The notes under the pieces: model-generated | The model's database searches: none | Told to the model about the DNA's origin: nothing | Seen by the model: only the letters and a program-made list of their open reading frames with translations | Assembly: GCA_017643165.1 (NCBI GenBank) | Contig: JAEPNY010000002.1 | Location: 562,979 to 626,978, forward strand | Source of the DNA: Psychroserpens sp. | GTDB taxonomy: Bacteria > Bacteroidota > Bacteroidia > Flavobacteriales > Flavobacteriaceae | Length of the DNA: 64,000 nt | Direction: 5' to 3' | Program-made: the position numbers and the translations under genes | Shown: piece after piece, positions 45,201-53,604 of the stretch | Layout: each line of letters opens with the position of its first letter | Position numbering within the stretch: the stretch's first letter is position 1

Positions 45201-48200
45201 CAGGGGTTAATACAGCATTTCCACTAGCATCAAGTTCTACGGTAATATCTTGACAAATTATTGAAGGTGCTTCCGTATCATCTATAACTATATTTTGTGA
45301 TTGCATTGTTTCATTTCCATACTGATCGGTAAAAGTCCATGTGATTACCGTTGTTCCAGTAGTAGATATTGGCAGCGATGCATCGCTAGAAACTGTTACA
45401 GTTCCACCGCAAGCATCTGTAGCTGTAGGTTCAGCCAAACTTGTTACTTCACATTGTTCAATAATATCTGGAAGCGTCGTAAGATCTGGCTCAGGACCTG
45501 TTATATCAACAACTGTTACATTGGCTTCACAGGTTGATACATTTCCAGCTGCATCAGTGACCGTTAACGTAACTGTAGAACCACCACCACTTGGAACATT
45601 TACTGTATGACTACCTAAGTTTGTTGCGGTGTCCTGTGGAAATTCAGTCCATTCTGTTCCTAACGTTGGAAAACCAACCGAATTCAATGTATTTCCTGAT
45701 AATACTTCTGGATTACGAACCAGTGTTCTATTTGCGGTCATATTACCGCCAACAGACCACTGTGATCCAGGATCATCGCCAATTTCTCCAAAAATATCGA
45801 TATTGCTTCCATTTTTTGTCAACGCAACGGCATCATCACCATTAAAGTTAATCTGTGAAGATGTTTGGTCAGCTTCACTAGTAAATACTGATGTAGCACT
45901 ATTATTGCAAACAACATAAACATCTCCATCGGCTATAATTCCAGTAAGGCTTATTGTTGTCCCACTTGTGGAACCATTTGAATATCGAACGATGGCATAA
46001 TTTCCTGCAGCTAGATCAATCGAAGCTCCTGTTCCATTATAAATCTCAATACACTTATTATTACTTCCACCTTCAATATATTCTGATATAAAAAGTTCTG
46101 TAATTGCAGGACCCGACGAGCCACCACCAATATTGGCACAATTGAATGTTATTTGACTTAATGCTAAAGTAACAGGACCACAATCATCGAATGATCCTGC
46201 ATCGACATCATCAGTTGTTAGTATTCCGTTTCCGGTAGCATCTAGCTCTACTGTAACATCTGCAACACATAAAGCCGTAGGTGCAATTGAATCATTAAAA
46301 TCTGGATCACTGCTATCTATTAAGCCATCACAATCATTATCAATACCATCACATATTTCAGCAGCTCCTGGATTTATCGACGCATTATTATCGTCACAAT
46401 CCGTGTCGTTACTTACGTATCCAGACGGTTGATCGCAGTCGTCAATTTTATCATTAACATCACCAAAGCCATCACCATCGTTATCTGCATACCAAGCTTG
46501 TATTGCATTAACCGTTAATTCACCATTCATATTCGTGCTTCCGTTCCAAAATCCATTATTTGTTGCTCCATATACGAAATCACAACCATCGATAGAATAT
46601 CTAAATGCATAGTAATAAGTTCCAGGTGCTAAACCGCTCAATACAAATTGGTATTCATCGTTATTACCTGCTTCTACATTAAAACTAGCTGCAGACCAAC
46701 TGGATTCAGACCACGATGCTGGATCAGCATTTGAAGTATTTAATCCGAAGTCTACAGAAATACCAGGTGCTTGTCCGGAAGTCGTATCGGTTAATCCAGC
46801 TTCAAACACTTGACCGAATACTGTAAACGAATCATCCTCACATATCGCACCATTTTCAGGGAATTGAATATTTGCAAAATCTGCAAATTCAGGCTGATTA
46901 TCTATAAAACTATCGCAGTTATTATCTACTCCATCACAAGGATCTGGAGCACTCGGATTAATTAAAGGATCTGTATCATCACAATCCGTATCATTCGACA
47001 CATACCCTGTAGGTTGTGTACAAGATTGTAATTGATCAAATACATCACCAAATCCATCACCATCGTTATCTGCATACCAGGTTGGTTGAGAATCAATAGT
47101 TAAAACTCCATTATCATTACCTGTACCATTCCAAAACCCATTATTTGTTGCACCATATACGAAATCACAACCATTTAATGCATATCGGAAGGCATAGTAT
47201 ATCGTTCCTGTAGCTGTTGGTGTTATAATAGCTTGATATTCATCATTATTTTGTGAGAAGTCATACCCTGGATTTGGGATAGCTGAAGTCCAACTAGTGG
47301 ATGGCCATGTACTTGGATCTGAATTAGTAGTATTTGTTCCGAACTCAACTACAATACCTGGAGCGACTCCTGCATTTGTATCTGTGAGACCAGATTCAAA
47401 AACCTGTCCGAACGCTGTGAAAGATTCACTAAGACAAATTGTTTCTGAAAATGGAAATTGAATATTAGCAAAGTCAACGGTCTCCTGTTGATTATCAATA
47501 AAGCTATCACAGTTATTGTCTATTCCATCACAGGGATCACTTGCACTCGGATTGATAGATGCATTAGAATCATCACAATCCTGATCATTTGAGACATAAC
47601 CTGTTGGTTGTACACAGTCTTGTAACTGGTCAAGTACATCTCCAAATCCGTCACCGTCATTATCAGCATACCAAGTAGTTTCGGCTGTGTAAGAGAATGT
47701 GGCCGCATAATTAGATCCGTTATTCGATGCAAAATGAGTTCCTCCACCATTGGCAGTATAGGTAGCTGTAGAGAACACTTCTATAGTATAGGTACCTGAA
47801 TCTGTTAGACCAGATAACAAATCGATATTGGCATTTAGGTTATCCCATTTTTGATCTGCACCGCCACAGCCGTTATTAAATCCAGAAGCAAAACCTAGAT
47901 TAACTTGGTTGAAAGATCCTGGTGTGTCTCCATTTTTAAATACACGATAAAAAATTGCATTTGCTGTGATGTCATCTCCTGAACATTTAAATACATTATT
48001 CTCACCGCCATTAAAAATTAGGTTATCGTTACAATCAAAAGATCCAATCGATTGATTGAGCTGAAAATTATCTGGATTGCTAGTGTTTGCTTGTAAATCA
48101 TAAAATTGATTATCAACAACAACAAACGTGGTATTAATACCAGAATTTTGAGAAAAAGATGAGAAATTGAAAATAAATAAACAGACAAGGGACGTTAGAA

Positions 48201-48219
48201 AAAAGTAAGATTTTTTCAT
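39214..48219 (-). CDS. 3001-residue T9SS surface adhesin with MopE-like, lamin-tail-like and HYR repeats
   Basis: The signal peptide is followed by three calcium-binding-like MopE modules (starting near residues 178, 376 and 571; each WYADNDGDGFGD, then DCDD and CDGIDN), with two near-identical Ig-like modules between them. Next come three lamin-tail-like domains (about 705, 1040, 1363: ISEYIEGGSNNKCIEIYNG). Seven HYR modules (about 1565-2130; CPADI to GTTTNTF) are followed by five further 73-75-residue repeats (2130-2497; TYTAQGTYVITW) and one last HYR. A poly-Asp tract (near 2905) precedes a type A sorting tail (LFPVPARDVLNV to SKQFVVKRGK). It should be exported by the T9SS and act as a long adhesin stabilised by calcium. 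Monocistronic, with two tandem terminators. Confidence 0.92.
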   Translation of the reverse strand: MKKSYFFLTSLVCLFIFNFSSFSQNSGINTTFVVVDNQFYDLQANTSNPDNFQLNQSIGSFDCNDNLIFNGGENNVFKCSGDDITANAIFYRVFKNGDTPGSFNQVNLGFASGFNNGCGGADQKWDNLNANIDLLSGLTDSGTYTIEVFSTATYTANGGGTHFASNNGSNYAATFSYTAETTWYADNDGDGFGDVLDQLQDCVQPTGYVSNDQDCDDSNASINPSASDPCDGIDNNCDSFIDNQQETVDFANIQFPFSETICLSESFTAFGQVFESGLTDTNAGVAPGIVVEFGTNTTNSDPSTWPSTSWTSAIPNPGYDFSQNNDEYQAIITPTATGTIYYAFRYALNGCDFVYGATNNGFWNGTGNDNGVLTIDSQPTWYADNDGDGFGDVFDQLQSCTQPTGYVSNDTDCDDTDPLINPSAPDPCDGVDNNCDSFIDNQPEFADFANIQFPENGAICEDDSFTVFGQVFEAGLTDTTSGQAPGISVDFGLNTSNADPASWSESSWSAASFNVEAGNNDEYQFVLSGLAPGTYYYAFRYSIDGCDFVYGATNNGFWNGSTNMNGELTVNAIQAWYADNDGDGFGDVNDKIDDCDQPSGYVSNDTDCDDNNASINPGAAEICDGIDNDCDGLIDSSDPDFNDSIAPTALCVADVTVELDATGNGILTTDDVDAGSFDDCGPVTLALSQITFNCANIGGGSSGPAITELFISEYIEGGSNNKCIEIYNGTGASIDLAAGNYAIVRYSNGSTSGTTISLTGIIADGDVYVVCNNSATSVFTSEADQTSSQINFNGDDAVALTKNGSNIDIFGEIGDDPGSQWSVGGNMTANRTLVRNPEVLSGNTLNSVGFPTLGTEWTEFPQDTATNLGSHTVNVPSGGGSTVTLTVTDAAGNVSTCEANVTVVDITGPEPDLTTLPDIIEQCEVTSLAEPTATDACGGTVTVSSDASLPISTTGTTVITWTFTDQYGNETMQSQNIVIDDTEAPSIICQDITVELDASGNAVLTPDLFDGGSTDNCDTDLTLSIDITSVDCSNLGTPAAAGNVAWINEFHYDNSGSDVNEFVEVAANFDASSYQIIFYNGSNGTSYGTGNLVLSSTDSGYNFYTVSGPSNGIQNGAPDGLALVDGSNVIEFISYEGSFTASNGAAAGVSSTNIGISETSSTPAGSSLHRIGSGSEASDFTWASTTSDSAGSINAGQTINLPVNGGAVVTLTATDDAGKQSSCTANVTVVDILAPSPDLAQLADVLEECEVISLTPPTATDNCGGAVTVTSDASLPISTIGTTVVTWTYEDESGNTATQSQNVVINDITAPEAICQDITVSLDANGLATWTAADINNGSTDNCGIQSISIDNSSFDCNDVPKLVISGVIDGPLSGGVPKAVELYVLADIADLSEFGLGSANNGGGSDGEEFTFPSVSVSAGTYIYIASEPTGFTSFFGFAPDYTAGFASINGDDAIELFRNGTVVDVFGDINTDGSGEVWDYADGWAYRNANSGPDGDVFNASNWTYSGTNALDNETDNNTAANPFPAGGFTATSGITFSTSVVLTVTDTNGNTDTCTATVTIEDNIDPTIACPADITVNNDTAECGAVVTYSAPVGTDNCAGAATTQTAGLESGSLFPIGTTTNTFEVTDSFGNSVECSFTVTVIDNEAPSITCPADIIVSNDAGSCDAIVTYALVSSDNCPNASISQTAGLASGEAFPIGTTTNTFVITDASGNSNTCSFTVTVNDTEAPVLMCPGDITLDNDLGQCGAQVVYNVSGSDNCPNETLTQTGGLPSGSFFPVGTTTVSYELADASGNTVSCSFNVTVNDTETPSLSCPSNIVTVNDTGLCSAVVDYTVTSGDNCPGATVVQTSGLASGAAFPIGTTTNTFVITDASGNSISCSFDVLVNDAEAPTISCPADIVTSNDAGACSAVVNYNVTGSDNCPGTTITQTSGLASGSTFPVGITTNTFQITDAAGNTATCSFNVTVNDSESPVIACPADINVGNDPGQCGAVVSYAVTGADNCPGVSITQTSGLASGSLFPIGVTINTFTITDASGNSQTCSFEVKVDDTEVPVIVCPADIITGNDPGSCDAIVTYSLTTSDNCPGATIVQIDGLPSGAQFPIGDTMNKFEITDAAGNSTICNFLVTVEDTESPIPSASLPDIIAQCEATVLPPIAPDNCKGDVTGTTSDPTTYTAQGTYVITWLYDDGSGNTSTQTQNVIIQDTTAPETPLLNPIVGQCFAAVPTPTTIDNCAGVVAGATTDPTNYTAQGTYIVNWTFDDGNGNIITVPQTVTIDDTSNPVPDVTNLPTLTAECSLDITTIPTATDNCLGAINATTTDPLTYTDQGTFTITWTYDDGNGNAVSQTQTVIIDDVTAPDAVVLADVIEQCSATVTAPTTTDNCAGVVTGTTSDPLVYTTQGNYLITWNFDDGNGNSFNATQNVIVNDTEAPIPDNASLSNVTGDCEATVTAVPTATDNCEGQILGTTTDPLVYTTQGIFTITWTYDDGNGNVSTQTQTVVVEDTVDPVLSNCPTNISLCGAQAVNWTPPTASDNCDFTLTSTHEPGDLFDLGTTTVVYTATDSAGNTATCSFDVTINANPIITIVESPLDDFCQGIGELTVVIANESELQLPIDITWSTGSNDESIIVNDNNTYTVTVSSGNGCSATASYASTTSPQDVLSGHVMIGKRGVRLFGSRVFGNVGVTDNNRTAQVRAFSQVYGFVRSDNIFTDWFSYVQTPIYSDSDVTLPTFYNNTTPNNCGDDITVQPYTTVTLDEELYDNVYVRYGATLIIDSPEVYINRLTTESGVTIIFNQPSAVMVDKQMRIGRYNTIDRNGNAAIFYVEKDVTIDRSADIDVNIYSKRSIKVRRSSFFYRTTMRGLFIALKNVESSFFVDWYPSSGCAATPIPDGPSPCNSLVVIDDDDDDDDDDEFEADRVTLFPVPARDVLNVTFESPTTTKASYIVASMRGEVSIQSAWDVEKGHNEEKVDVTRLSDGIYSIIINLNGETISKQFVVKRGK
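40720..43530 (-). repeat. Tandem HYR-type repeats inside the giant adhesin
   Basis: About seven HYR modules of about 80 residues (240 bp; 41830-43530), followed by five related modules of about 75 residues (40720-41830), lie in tandem. Neighbouring copies are close in sequence (for example SQTAGLASGEAFPIGTTTNTF and VQTSGLASGAAFPIGTTTNTF). Boundaries are approximate. Confidence 0.8.
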
Positions 48220-48691
48220 TTTAGTTAGTTATTTAGTTATCTAATGAGTTATTAATCCATAAATATTAGGCCACAAATAACTGAGAACATAATGCTTGCA
48301 TACGCATTATATCAATCTTATTCCTTGTTTATTGTAAATATTGGGAAACCAACACTACGTGAAGTATGTCGATTAATAGCATTTTAAATTTAACAATTTA
48401 ATCTGCGAGTTGCAGGAATTGTGGATAAAAAAGCCTGATTTATTAAATTTTTCGATGAGTTACCAAAAAAATAGATGAATTGAATACTGTTAATATCTTC
48501 TCAGTATCCTCTAATATTATTAACAAATTTGTAATGAAGTCACGATAAATTGAAGACTTTGTAAAATAAATCTTATCAATTCTTAATTTCTTTGTTTAGT
48601 CATCAATTTTTTTTGACCATTTACCGTATTAAATCTGATATTTCTCATAAAGCAATTATATTTCTTTTTTTAAATTGAGCTACAAATAAAA
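48220..48691. other. 472-base AT-rich divergent intergenic region
   Basis: This lies between two divergent T9SS cargo genes. No gene or strong hairpin is seen. It must hold promoters for both; on the minus strand TTTG is followed by 19 nt and TAATAACT near 48250. Four TTAG/TTAT-type short repeats lie right next to the adhesin start (48223-48242). Confidence 0.4.
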
Positions 48692-50872
48692 ATGCCTACA
48701 TATATGAGAAAAATTACACTAATCATTTTAGTATTTTTTGCTTCATTTTCTCAAGCACAACATACGGTTGCTAGAGATTGGAATGAAATGCTTTTGGATG
48801 CCATACGCGCAGATTTTGCCAGGCCTACAGTTCATGCTCGAAATCTATTCCATTCATCAGTCATGATGTATGATGCTTGGGCCATTTTTGATAATCAAGC
48901 AAGTACCGTATTTCTGGGTAAAACATTTGGTGGATATAACTGTGCTTTCAATGGTATAGCGACTCCTGCTGACCCCGATGCTGCGACTCACGAGATCATA
49001 AGCTATGCGATGTATCGATTATTGAATCATCGTTTTGAGAATTCACCCGGTGGAACTCCACTCTTAGATGAATTCACAACCTTATTCACTTCGTATGGTT
49101 ATGACCCAAGTTTTGTCTCAATTGATTATAGTACAAATTCTTATGCGGCCTTAGGGAACTATCTAGCAAGTGAAATAATTGCTTTCGGTTTACAGGATAA
49201 TTCATTGGAACAGTTTGGATATGCAAATGCTTTCTACATTCCTGTAAATCCTCCATTAATATTGGAAAACTATTATGAAACAAATGATATCAATCCAGAT
49301 CGATGGCAACCATTAGCTTTTGACGTATTTGTTGATCAAAGTGGAAATGAATTCCCATTGAATACTCCCGCTTTTTTAAGTCCGGAATGGGGAAGCGTTA
49401 CACCTTTTGCATTGTCAAGTGATGATCTTCAAATCTTAAATAATGGTTTTGACAGTTACATTTATAACGATCCAGGTCCACCTGTTTACATTCAAAACTC
49501 CAATGAAGACGGCATTGATGACCCTTACAAATGGCATATGGCTTTAGTGGCTGCTTGGTCTGCCCATCTAGACCCAGCCGATCCGACCATGATCGATATT
49601 TCACCTGGCGCTTTAGGGAATTATGATTTAGCAAACTATCCAAACACCTTTGCGGAATACCAAGCATTTTATGATTTTACCAACGGTGGAGACCCAAGTA
49701 CAGGACATGCTATGAATCCATCAACAGGTGCAGCATACGTGCCTCAAATGGTGAAGCGTGCTGATTATGCCCGAGTATTAGCCGAATTTTGGGCCGATGG
49801 TCCAGATTCAGAAACACCACCAGGACATTGGTTCACTATATTAAATTATGTTAGTGAACATCCAATGTTGGTTAAGCAGATCGCTGGTCAGGGAGCAGTT
49901 GTAGATGATTTAGAATGGGACGTAAAGTCTTATTTGGTTATGGGTGGTGCAATGCACGATGCGGCCGTTAATACGTGGGGAATAAAAGGGTACTATGATT
50001 ATGTACGTCCGATTTCGGCTATTCGTTATATGGCAGGAAAAGGTCAAAGTTCGGATGCGAGTTTACCTAGTTATGATCCTCATGGTATACCATTAATACC
50101 GGGTCTAATTGAACTTATTGATGATACTGATCCCTTACGTGGTGATTCTAATGAAAATGTAGATCGTATAAAGATCAGAGCATGGAAAGGTCCAGATTTC
50201 ATTACTGACCCAACTACCGATATCGCTGGTGTAGATTGGATTATTGGGACGCATTGGTGGCCTTATCAGCGTGGTACTTTTGTAACACCACCATTTGCTG
50301 GATACTTATCAGGGCATTCCACATTTTCTAGAGCCGCTGCAGAAGTAATGACACGCCTCACGGGAGATCCATTTTTTCCAGGAGGTATGGGAACATTCGA
50401 TATACAACAGAACAATTTCCTTGTATTTGAAGTTGGACCTTCGGAAAACATGACCTTACAATGGGCAACTTATAGAGATGCTTCAGATCAAACCAGTTTA
50501 TCTCGTATTTGGGGAGGTATCCACCCTCCTATTGATGACATTAAAGGACGTATTATTGGAAATCAAGTTGGAAATGAAGCCTTTGATTTAGCATTACAGT
50601 ATTTTGAGGATACCTTAAGCACTCCGAATGTGCTCGCAGAATCAGATGTAAATATCTATCCAGTTCCGTTTTCAGATAATGTAACCGTAAAGATTAATTC
50701 TCCATATGACCTAGAAATCTATGCACTGGATGGGCGACTCGTTCAGCAACATTCCTTAGATTCTGGTCAAAATACTTTAAAAACTGATGGTCTCAATGCA
50801 GGTATGTATTTTATACATCTTAGAAATGCAGATAATCAATCAGTTTATGTTAAAAAAGTTATTAAATATTAA
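48692..50872 (+). CDS. Vanadium haloperoxidase/PAP2-like T9SS enzyme
   Basis: The 726 residues have a signal peptide, best from the second Met at 48704 (MRKITLIILVFFASFSQAQ). The catalytic C-terminal half carries the three vanadate/phosphate-binding motifs of the haloperoxidase/acid phosphatase superfamily: KGYYDYVRPISAIRY (Lys, Arg-Pro), YLSGHSTFSRAAAEV (SGHS) and SLSRIWGGIHPPIDD (R-x5-H). A type A T9SS sorting tail ends the protein (VNIYPVPFSDNVTVKI, GLNAGMYFIHLRN to YVKKVIKY). It probably works at the cell surface, oxidising halides or dephosphorylating; the two activities cannot be told apart from motifs alone. Confidence 0.85.
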   Translation: MPTYMRKITLIILVFFASFSQAQHTVARDWNEMLLDAIRADFARPTVHARNLFHSSVMMYDAWAIFDNQASTVFLGKTFGGYNCAFNGIATPADPDAATHEIISYAMYRLLNHRFENSPGGTPLLDEFTTLFTSYGYDPSFVSIDYSTNSYAALGNYLASEIIAFGLQDNSLEQFGYANAFYIPVNPPLILENYYETNDINPDRWQPLAFDVFVDQSGNEFPLNTPAFLSPEWGSVTPFALSSDDLQILNNGFDSYIYNDPGPPVYIQNSNEDGIDDPYKWHMALVAAWSAHLDPADPTMIDISPGALGNYDLANYPNTFAEYQAFYDFTNGGDPSTGHAMNPSTGAAYVPQMVKRADYARVLAEFWADGPDSETPPGHWFTILNYVSEHPMLVKQIAGQGAVVDDLEWDVKSYLVMGGAMHDAAVNTWGIKGYYDYVRPISAIRYMAGKGQSSDASLPSYDPHGIPLIPGLIELIDDTDPLRGDSNENVDRIKIRAWKGPDFITDPTTDIAGVDWIIGTHWWPYQRGTFVTPPFAGYLSGHSTFSRAAAEVMTRLTGDPFFPGGMGTFDIQQNNFLVFEVGPSENMTLQWATYRDASDQTSLSRIWGGIHPPIDDIKGRIIGNQVGNEAFDLALQYFEDTLSTPNVLAESDVNIYPVPFSDNVTVKINSPYDLEIYALDGRLVQQHSLDSGQNTLKTDGLNAGMYFIHLRNADNQSVYVKKVIKY

Positions 50873-50885
50873 GACTATTTGCAAG

Positions 50886-50924
50886 ACATAAGGTAATTTT
50901 GCAGTAATCAAAATCACCTTATGT
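50886..50924 (+). promoter_or_regulatory. 16-bp inverted repeat covering the start codon of the DUF3817 gene
   Basis: ACATAAGGTAATTTTG (50886-50901) and CAAAATCACCTTATGT (50909-50924) are inverted arms with one mismatch and a 7-nt loop. The ATG (50921-50923) lies in the right arm and a TAATTTTG -7-like sequence in the left arm. It could be an operator or a translational control hairpin. Confidence 0.5.
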
Positions 50925-51214
50925 TCTCATTATTAAATAGTTTTAGAATCACGGCCTTTCTTGAGGGTTTATCATTCATTTTATTACTAGGGGTTGCTAT
51001 GCCAATTAAATATTTGGCTGATGATCCTAGTTACGTGTCTCACCTTGGTATGTATCATGGGATATTATTTGTGTTGTATATTGCTTTAGCTATATTGGTA
51101 GCACAACAGTTTAAATGGTCCAGAAAAACGACTATTATCGTCTTGGCAGCTGCAATTATCCCCTTTGGAACCTTCTACATTGATTATAAATATCTTAAGA
51201 ATAAGCTCTCATGA
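50921..51214 (+). CDS. DUF3817-family small membrane protein
   Basis: The 97 residues have three membrane helices and match DUF3817 (RITAFLEGLSFILLLGVAMP, KYLADDPSYVSHLGMYHGIL). Function unknown. It overlaps the mechanosensitive channel gene by 4 bases (ATGA), so the two are translationally coupled. Its start codon lies in a strong inverted repeat. Confidence 0.8.
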   Translation: MFSLLNSFRITAFLEGLSFILLLGVAMPIKYLADDPSYVSHLGMYHGILFVLYIALAILVAQQFKWSRKTTIIVLAAAIIPFGTFYIDYKYLKNKLS

Positions 51215-52449
51215 ATAAGTTTCGTCATCTCATATATGATTATTTAGTTTCAAATGGCGTTGCTGAAACAACAGCTCAATATCTAAATATGCTGGCACTT
51301 TCTATTGCTTTATTAATAGTCATATTTATTATTGATTTTATAATTAGACGCGTTTTACTTAAAATGTTTAATGCCTTTGCGACACGCACAAAGTCAAATT
51401 TTGATGATATTCTAATTAGCAATAAAGTACCAAGAAACATAGCCCATATTATTCCTTTAATGTTAGCGATTGAATTCGCACCAATAATCTTTTCTGATTT
51501 TGAGTATGCTGAAAATATTATCGAAAAAGGATTGAAAATATTTGCTATCATACTTACGCTATGGATTGTAAGAAGCGTACTTAATGCGATTAGAGATTTT
51601 CTAAAAACCTTAGAACAATTTAAAGATAAACCTATCGCAAGTTACATACAGGTCTTTATGATATTTGCTTGGGTTCTTGGACTGTTTTCAATTTTCGCCA
51701 TTATCTCTGGTATTTCATTTTGGGAATTCATTACAACATTAGGAGCTGCTTCGGCGGTTATAATCCTTGTATTTAGAGACACCATTTTAGGCTTTGTTGC
51801 GAGTATTCAAGTATCTATTAATGATATGGTGCGTATTGGTGATTGGATCACCTTTGAGAAATATGGTGCAGATGGCGATGTTGTTGAGATTACTTTAGCG
51901 ACTGTAAAAGTTCAGAATTTTGATAAAACCATCACTACTATTCCTACCTATGCCTTAATTTCTGATTCTGTCAAGAATTGGCGAGGAATGCAATCTTCTG
52001 GCGGAAGACGTATAAAACGTGCTATCATACTAAAAGCAAATAGCATTAAGTACTTAACGGATGATCATATTGAACAGTTAAAACGTATTGAATTGATCAC
52101 TCAATATCTAGAAACACGACAAAAAGAAATCACAAATTTCAACGACTCACACCAGGCTGATAAATCCGTGTTAATCAATGGGAGAAATCTGACCAATATT
52201 GGTGTGTTCAGAAAATACATGCAGACCTACATAGAGAATCATTCTGGTGTAAACAAGGACATGACGATAATGGTACGTCAATTAGCCCCTACACCACAAG
52301 GATTACCTTTGGAGATATATTGTTTCAGTAAAGATAAGCGATGGGTAAATTATGAATATATTATGGCCGATATATTTGACCACGCTTTGGCCGCAGTGAA
52401 CTACTTCGATCTGGAAATCTATGAATTAAACGGCATTTTAAGTAATTAG
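51211..52449 (+). CDS. MscS-family mechanosensitive channel (YbdG-like)
   Basis: The 412 residues, close to the 415 of E. coli YbdG, have about five N-terminal membrane helices, a pore helix region (TTLGAASAVIILVFRDTILG) and a beta domain with the YbdG-type block (GADGDVVEITLATVKVQNFD, then KTITTIPTYALISDSVKNWRG). Such channels open on membrane tension to release solutes after osmotic downshock. It lies in the inner membrane. It is coupled to the DUF3817 gene. Its stop overlaps the stop of the convergent thioesterase gene by 4 bases. Confidence 0.9.
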   Translation: MNKFRHLIYDYLVSNGVAETTAQYLNMLALSIALLIVIFIIDFIIRRVLLKMFNAFATRTKSNFDDILISNKVPRNIAHIIPLMLAIEFAPIIFSDFEYAENIIEKGLKIFAIILTLWIVRSVLNAIRDFLKTLEQFKDKPIASYIQVFMIFAWVLGLFSIFAIISGISFWEFITTLGAASAVIILVFRDTILGFVASIQVSINDMVRIGDWITFEKYGADGDVVEITLATVKVQNFDKTITTIPTYALISDSVKNWRGMQSSGGRRIKRAIILKANSIKYLTDDHIEQLKRIELITQYLETRQKEITNFNDSHQADKSVLINGRNLTNIGVFRKYMQTYIENHSGVNKDMTIMVRQLAPTPQGLPLEIYCFSKDKRWVNYEYIMADIFDHALAAVNYFDLEIYELNGILSN

Positions 52450-52835
52450 TCTTTTAAACGATCTGAGACATAAGTTACTTCGGTCTTTCCATGTGGTTTT
52501 GGTTTACCATCTTCACCAAGGTTTACCATAATAATATTATCGATTGTTAGTATGGTTTGACGTGTCATTTTATTACGAGCTTCGCATTTCATTGTTAGAG
52601 AGGTACGTCCAAACTTAATGACTTCAATACCTATTTCGATAATATCACCTTGTTTGGCTGAAGCCATAAAATTAATTTCTGACATATATTTGGTTACGAT
52701 CTTATTATTCTCTAGCTGAATTACAGTATAAAGGGCAATCTCTTCGTCAATCCATGCTAATAATTGACCACCAAATAAGGTATGGTTCGGATTTAGATCT
52801 TCTGGCTTTACCCATTTTCGTGTGTGAAATCTCAT
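52446..52835 (-). CDS. Acyl-CoA thioesterase (hotdog fold)
   Basis: The 129 residues match the hotdog acyl-CoA thioesterase family: NPNHTLFGGQLLAWIDEEIA near residue 15, then MSEINFMASAKQGDIIEIG and GRTSLTMKCEARNK. It hydrolyses acyl-CoA to free acid and CoA in the cytoplasm. It is the only minus-strand gene here, convergent with the channel gene and divergent from the TetR gene. Confidence 0.85.
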   Translation of the reverse strand: MRFHTRKWVKPEDLNPNHTLFGGQLLAWIDEEIALYTVIQLENNKIVTKYMSEINFMASAKQGDIIEIGIEVIKFGRTSLTMKCEARNKMTRQTILTIDNIIMVNLGEDGKPKPHGKTEVTYVSDRLKD

Positions 52836-52944
52836 AGGTCTATTTTTTCCGAAAGATAACTAAAAACAAGGGGTTCTTGACTTTTATAGACTTCTGTAAG
52901 ATTAAGAATAACATTTTTTTAACAACTGGTATTATTTTTTTGTT

Positions 52945-52972
52945 TAATTTTGGAACGTTCATTTCAAATAAA
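52945..52972 (+). promoter_or_regulatory. TetR gene promoter overlapped by an operator (copy 1)
   Basis: A -7 TAATTTTG (52945-52952) overlaps an imperfect palindrome TTTGGAACG ... TTTCAAATAAA (52949-52972). The same operator recurs at 53571-53594 before the SDR gene, which points to repression of both by the TetR protein. Confidence 0.65.
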
Positions 52973-52973
52973 T

Positions 52974-53555
52974 ATGCCAAAAGTAGAAACATTTAATAGA
53001 GATCAAGTCATTCAAAATGCTATAGACGTATTTCATGATAAAGGATTTAATGCGACGTCAATGCAGGATCTCGTAGATGCAACAGGATTAAATAGATCAA
53101 GTATATATAATTCGTTTGGCTCTAAACTCGATTTGTTTCTTGAATGCCTAAACGTTTACCAATACAAATATCAACAAGATACTTCTGAGGTACTTTTACA
53201 TTCAAATACTGGTTTTGACGCTATCAAGAATATGTTTCTTATGTATTTGACCGCTATTGTAAAAGACAAAGATGGTAAAGGTTGTATGATTACAAATAGT
53301 AAATCTGAAATGGCGAATCATTGTGATAGAATAACTGGATTTCTAAAAACTAATCAGAAACAAACACTTGATCTTTTAACACAACTTGTAGATAAAGGTC
53401 AAAAAGATGGTTCTATTAACTCAAAACAGACGTCCGAAAATTATGCCCTATTTCTTTTTTCAAATTTACAAGGGATAAGGATGACGAGTATACTTGAAAA
53501 TGATAAATCTAAATTAGAAACATTGGTGAATACATCAATTGATATATTAACTTAA
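52974..53555 (+). CDS. TetR-family transcriptional regulator
   Basis: The ATG at 52974 is the true start (a TTG at 52950 lies inside the promoter). The 193 residues have an N-terminal HTH (VIQNAIDVFHDKGFNATSMQ, DLVDATGLNRSSIYNSFGSK) and a ligand-binding helical C-terminal domain with a conserved-looking GCMITNS. It most likely represses itself and the following SDR gene, as both have the same operator, and releases DNA when a small molecule binds. The effector is unknown. Confidence 0.88.
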   Translation: MPKVETFNRDQVIQNAIDVFHDKGFNATSMQDLVDATGLNRSSIYNSFGSKLDLFLECLNVYQYKYQQDTSEVLLHSNTGFDAIKNMFLMYLTAIVKDKDGKGCMITNSKSEMANHCDRITGFLKTNQKQTLDLLTQLVDKGQKDGSINSKQTSENYALFLFSNLQGIRMTSILENDKSKLETLVNTSIDILT

Positions 53556-53567
53556 TTTTTTTTAACT

Positions 53568-53594
53568 TAATTTGGAACGATTGTTTCAAATAAA
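53568..53594 (+). promoter_or_regulatory. SDR gene promoter overlapped by the TetR operator (copy 2)
   Basis: TAATTTGG (53568-53575) acts as the -7 and overlaps the operator TTTGGAACG ... TTTCAAATAAA (53571-53594). Arms match in 8 of 10 positions. Confidence 0.6.
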
Positions 53595-53604
53595 CAGTTT
53601 AACT

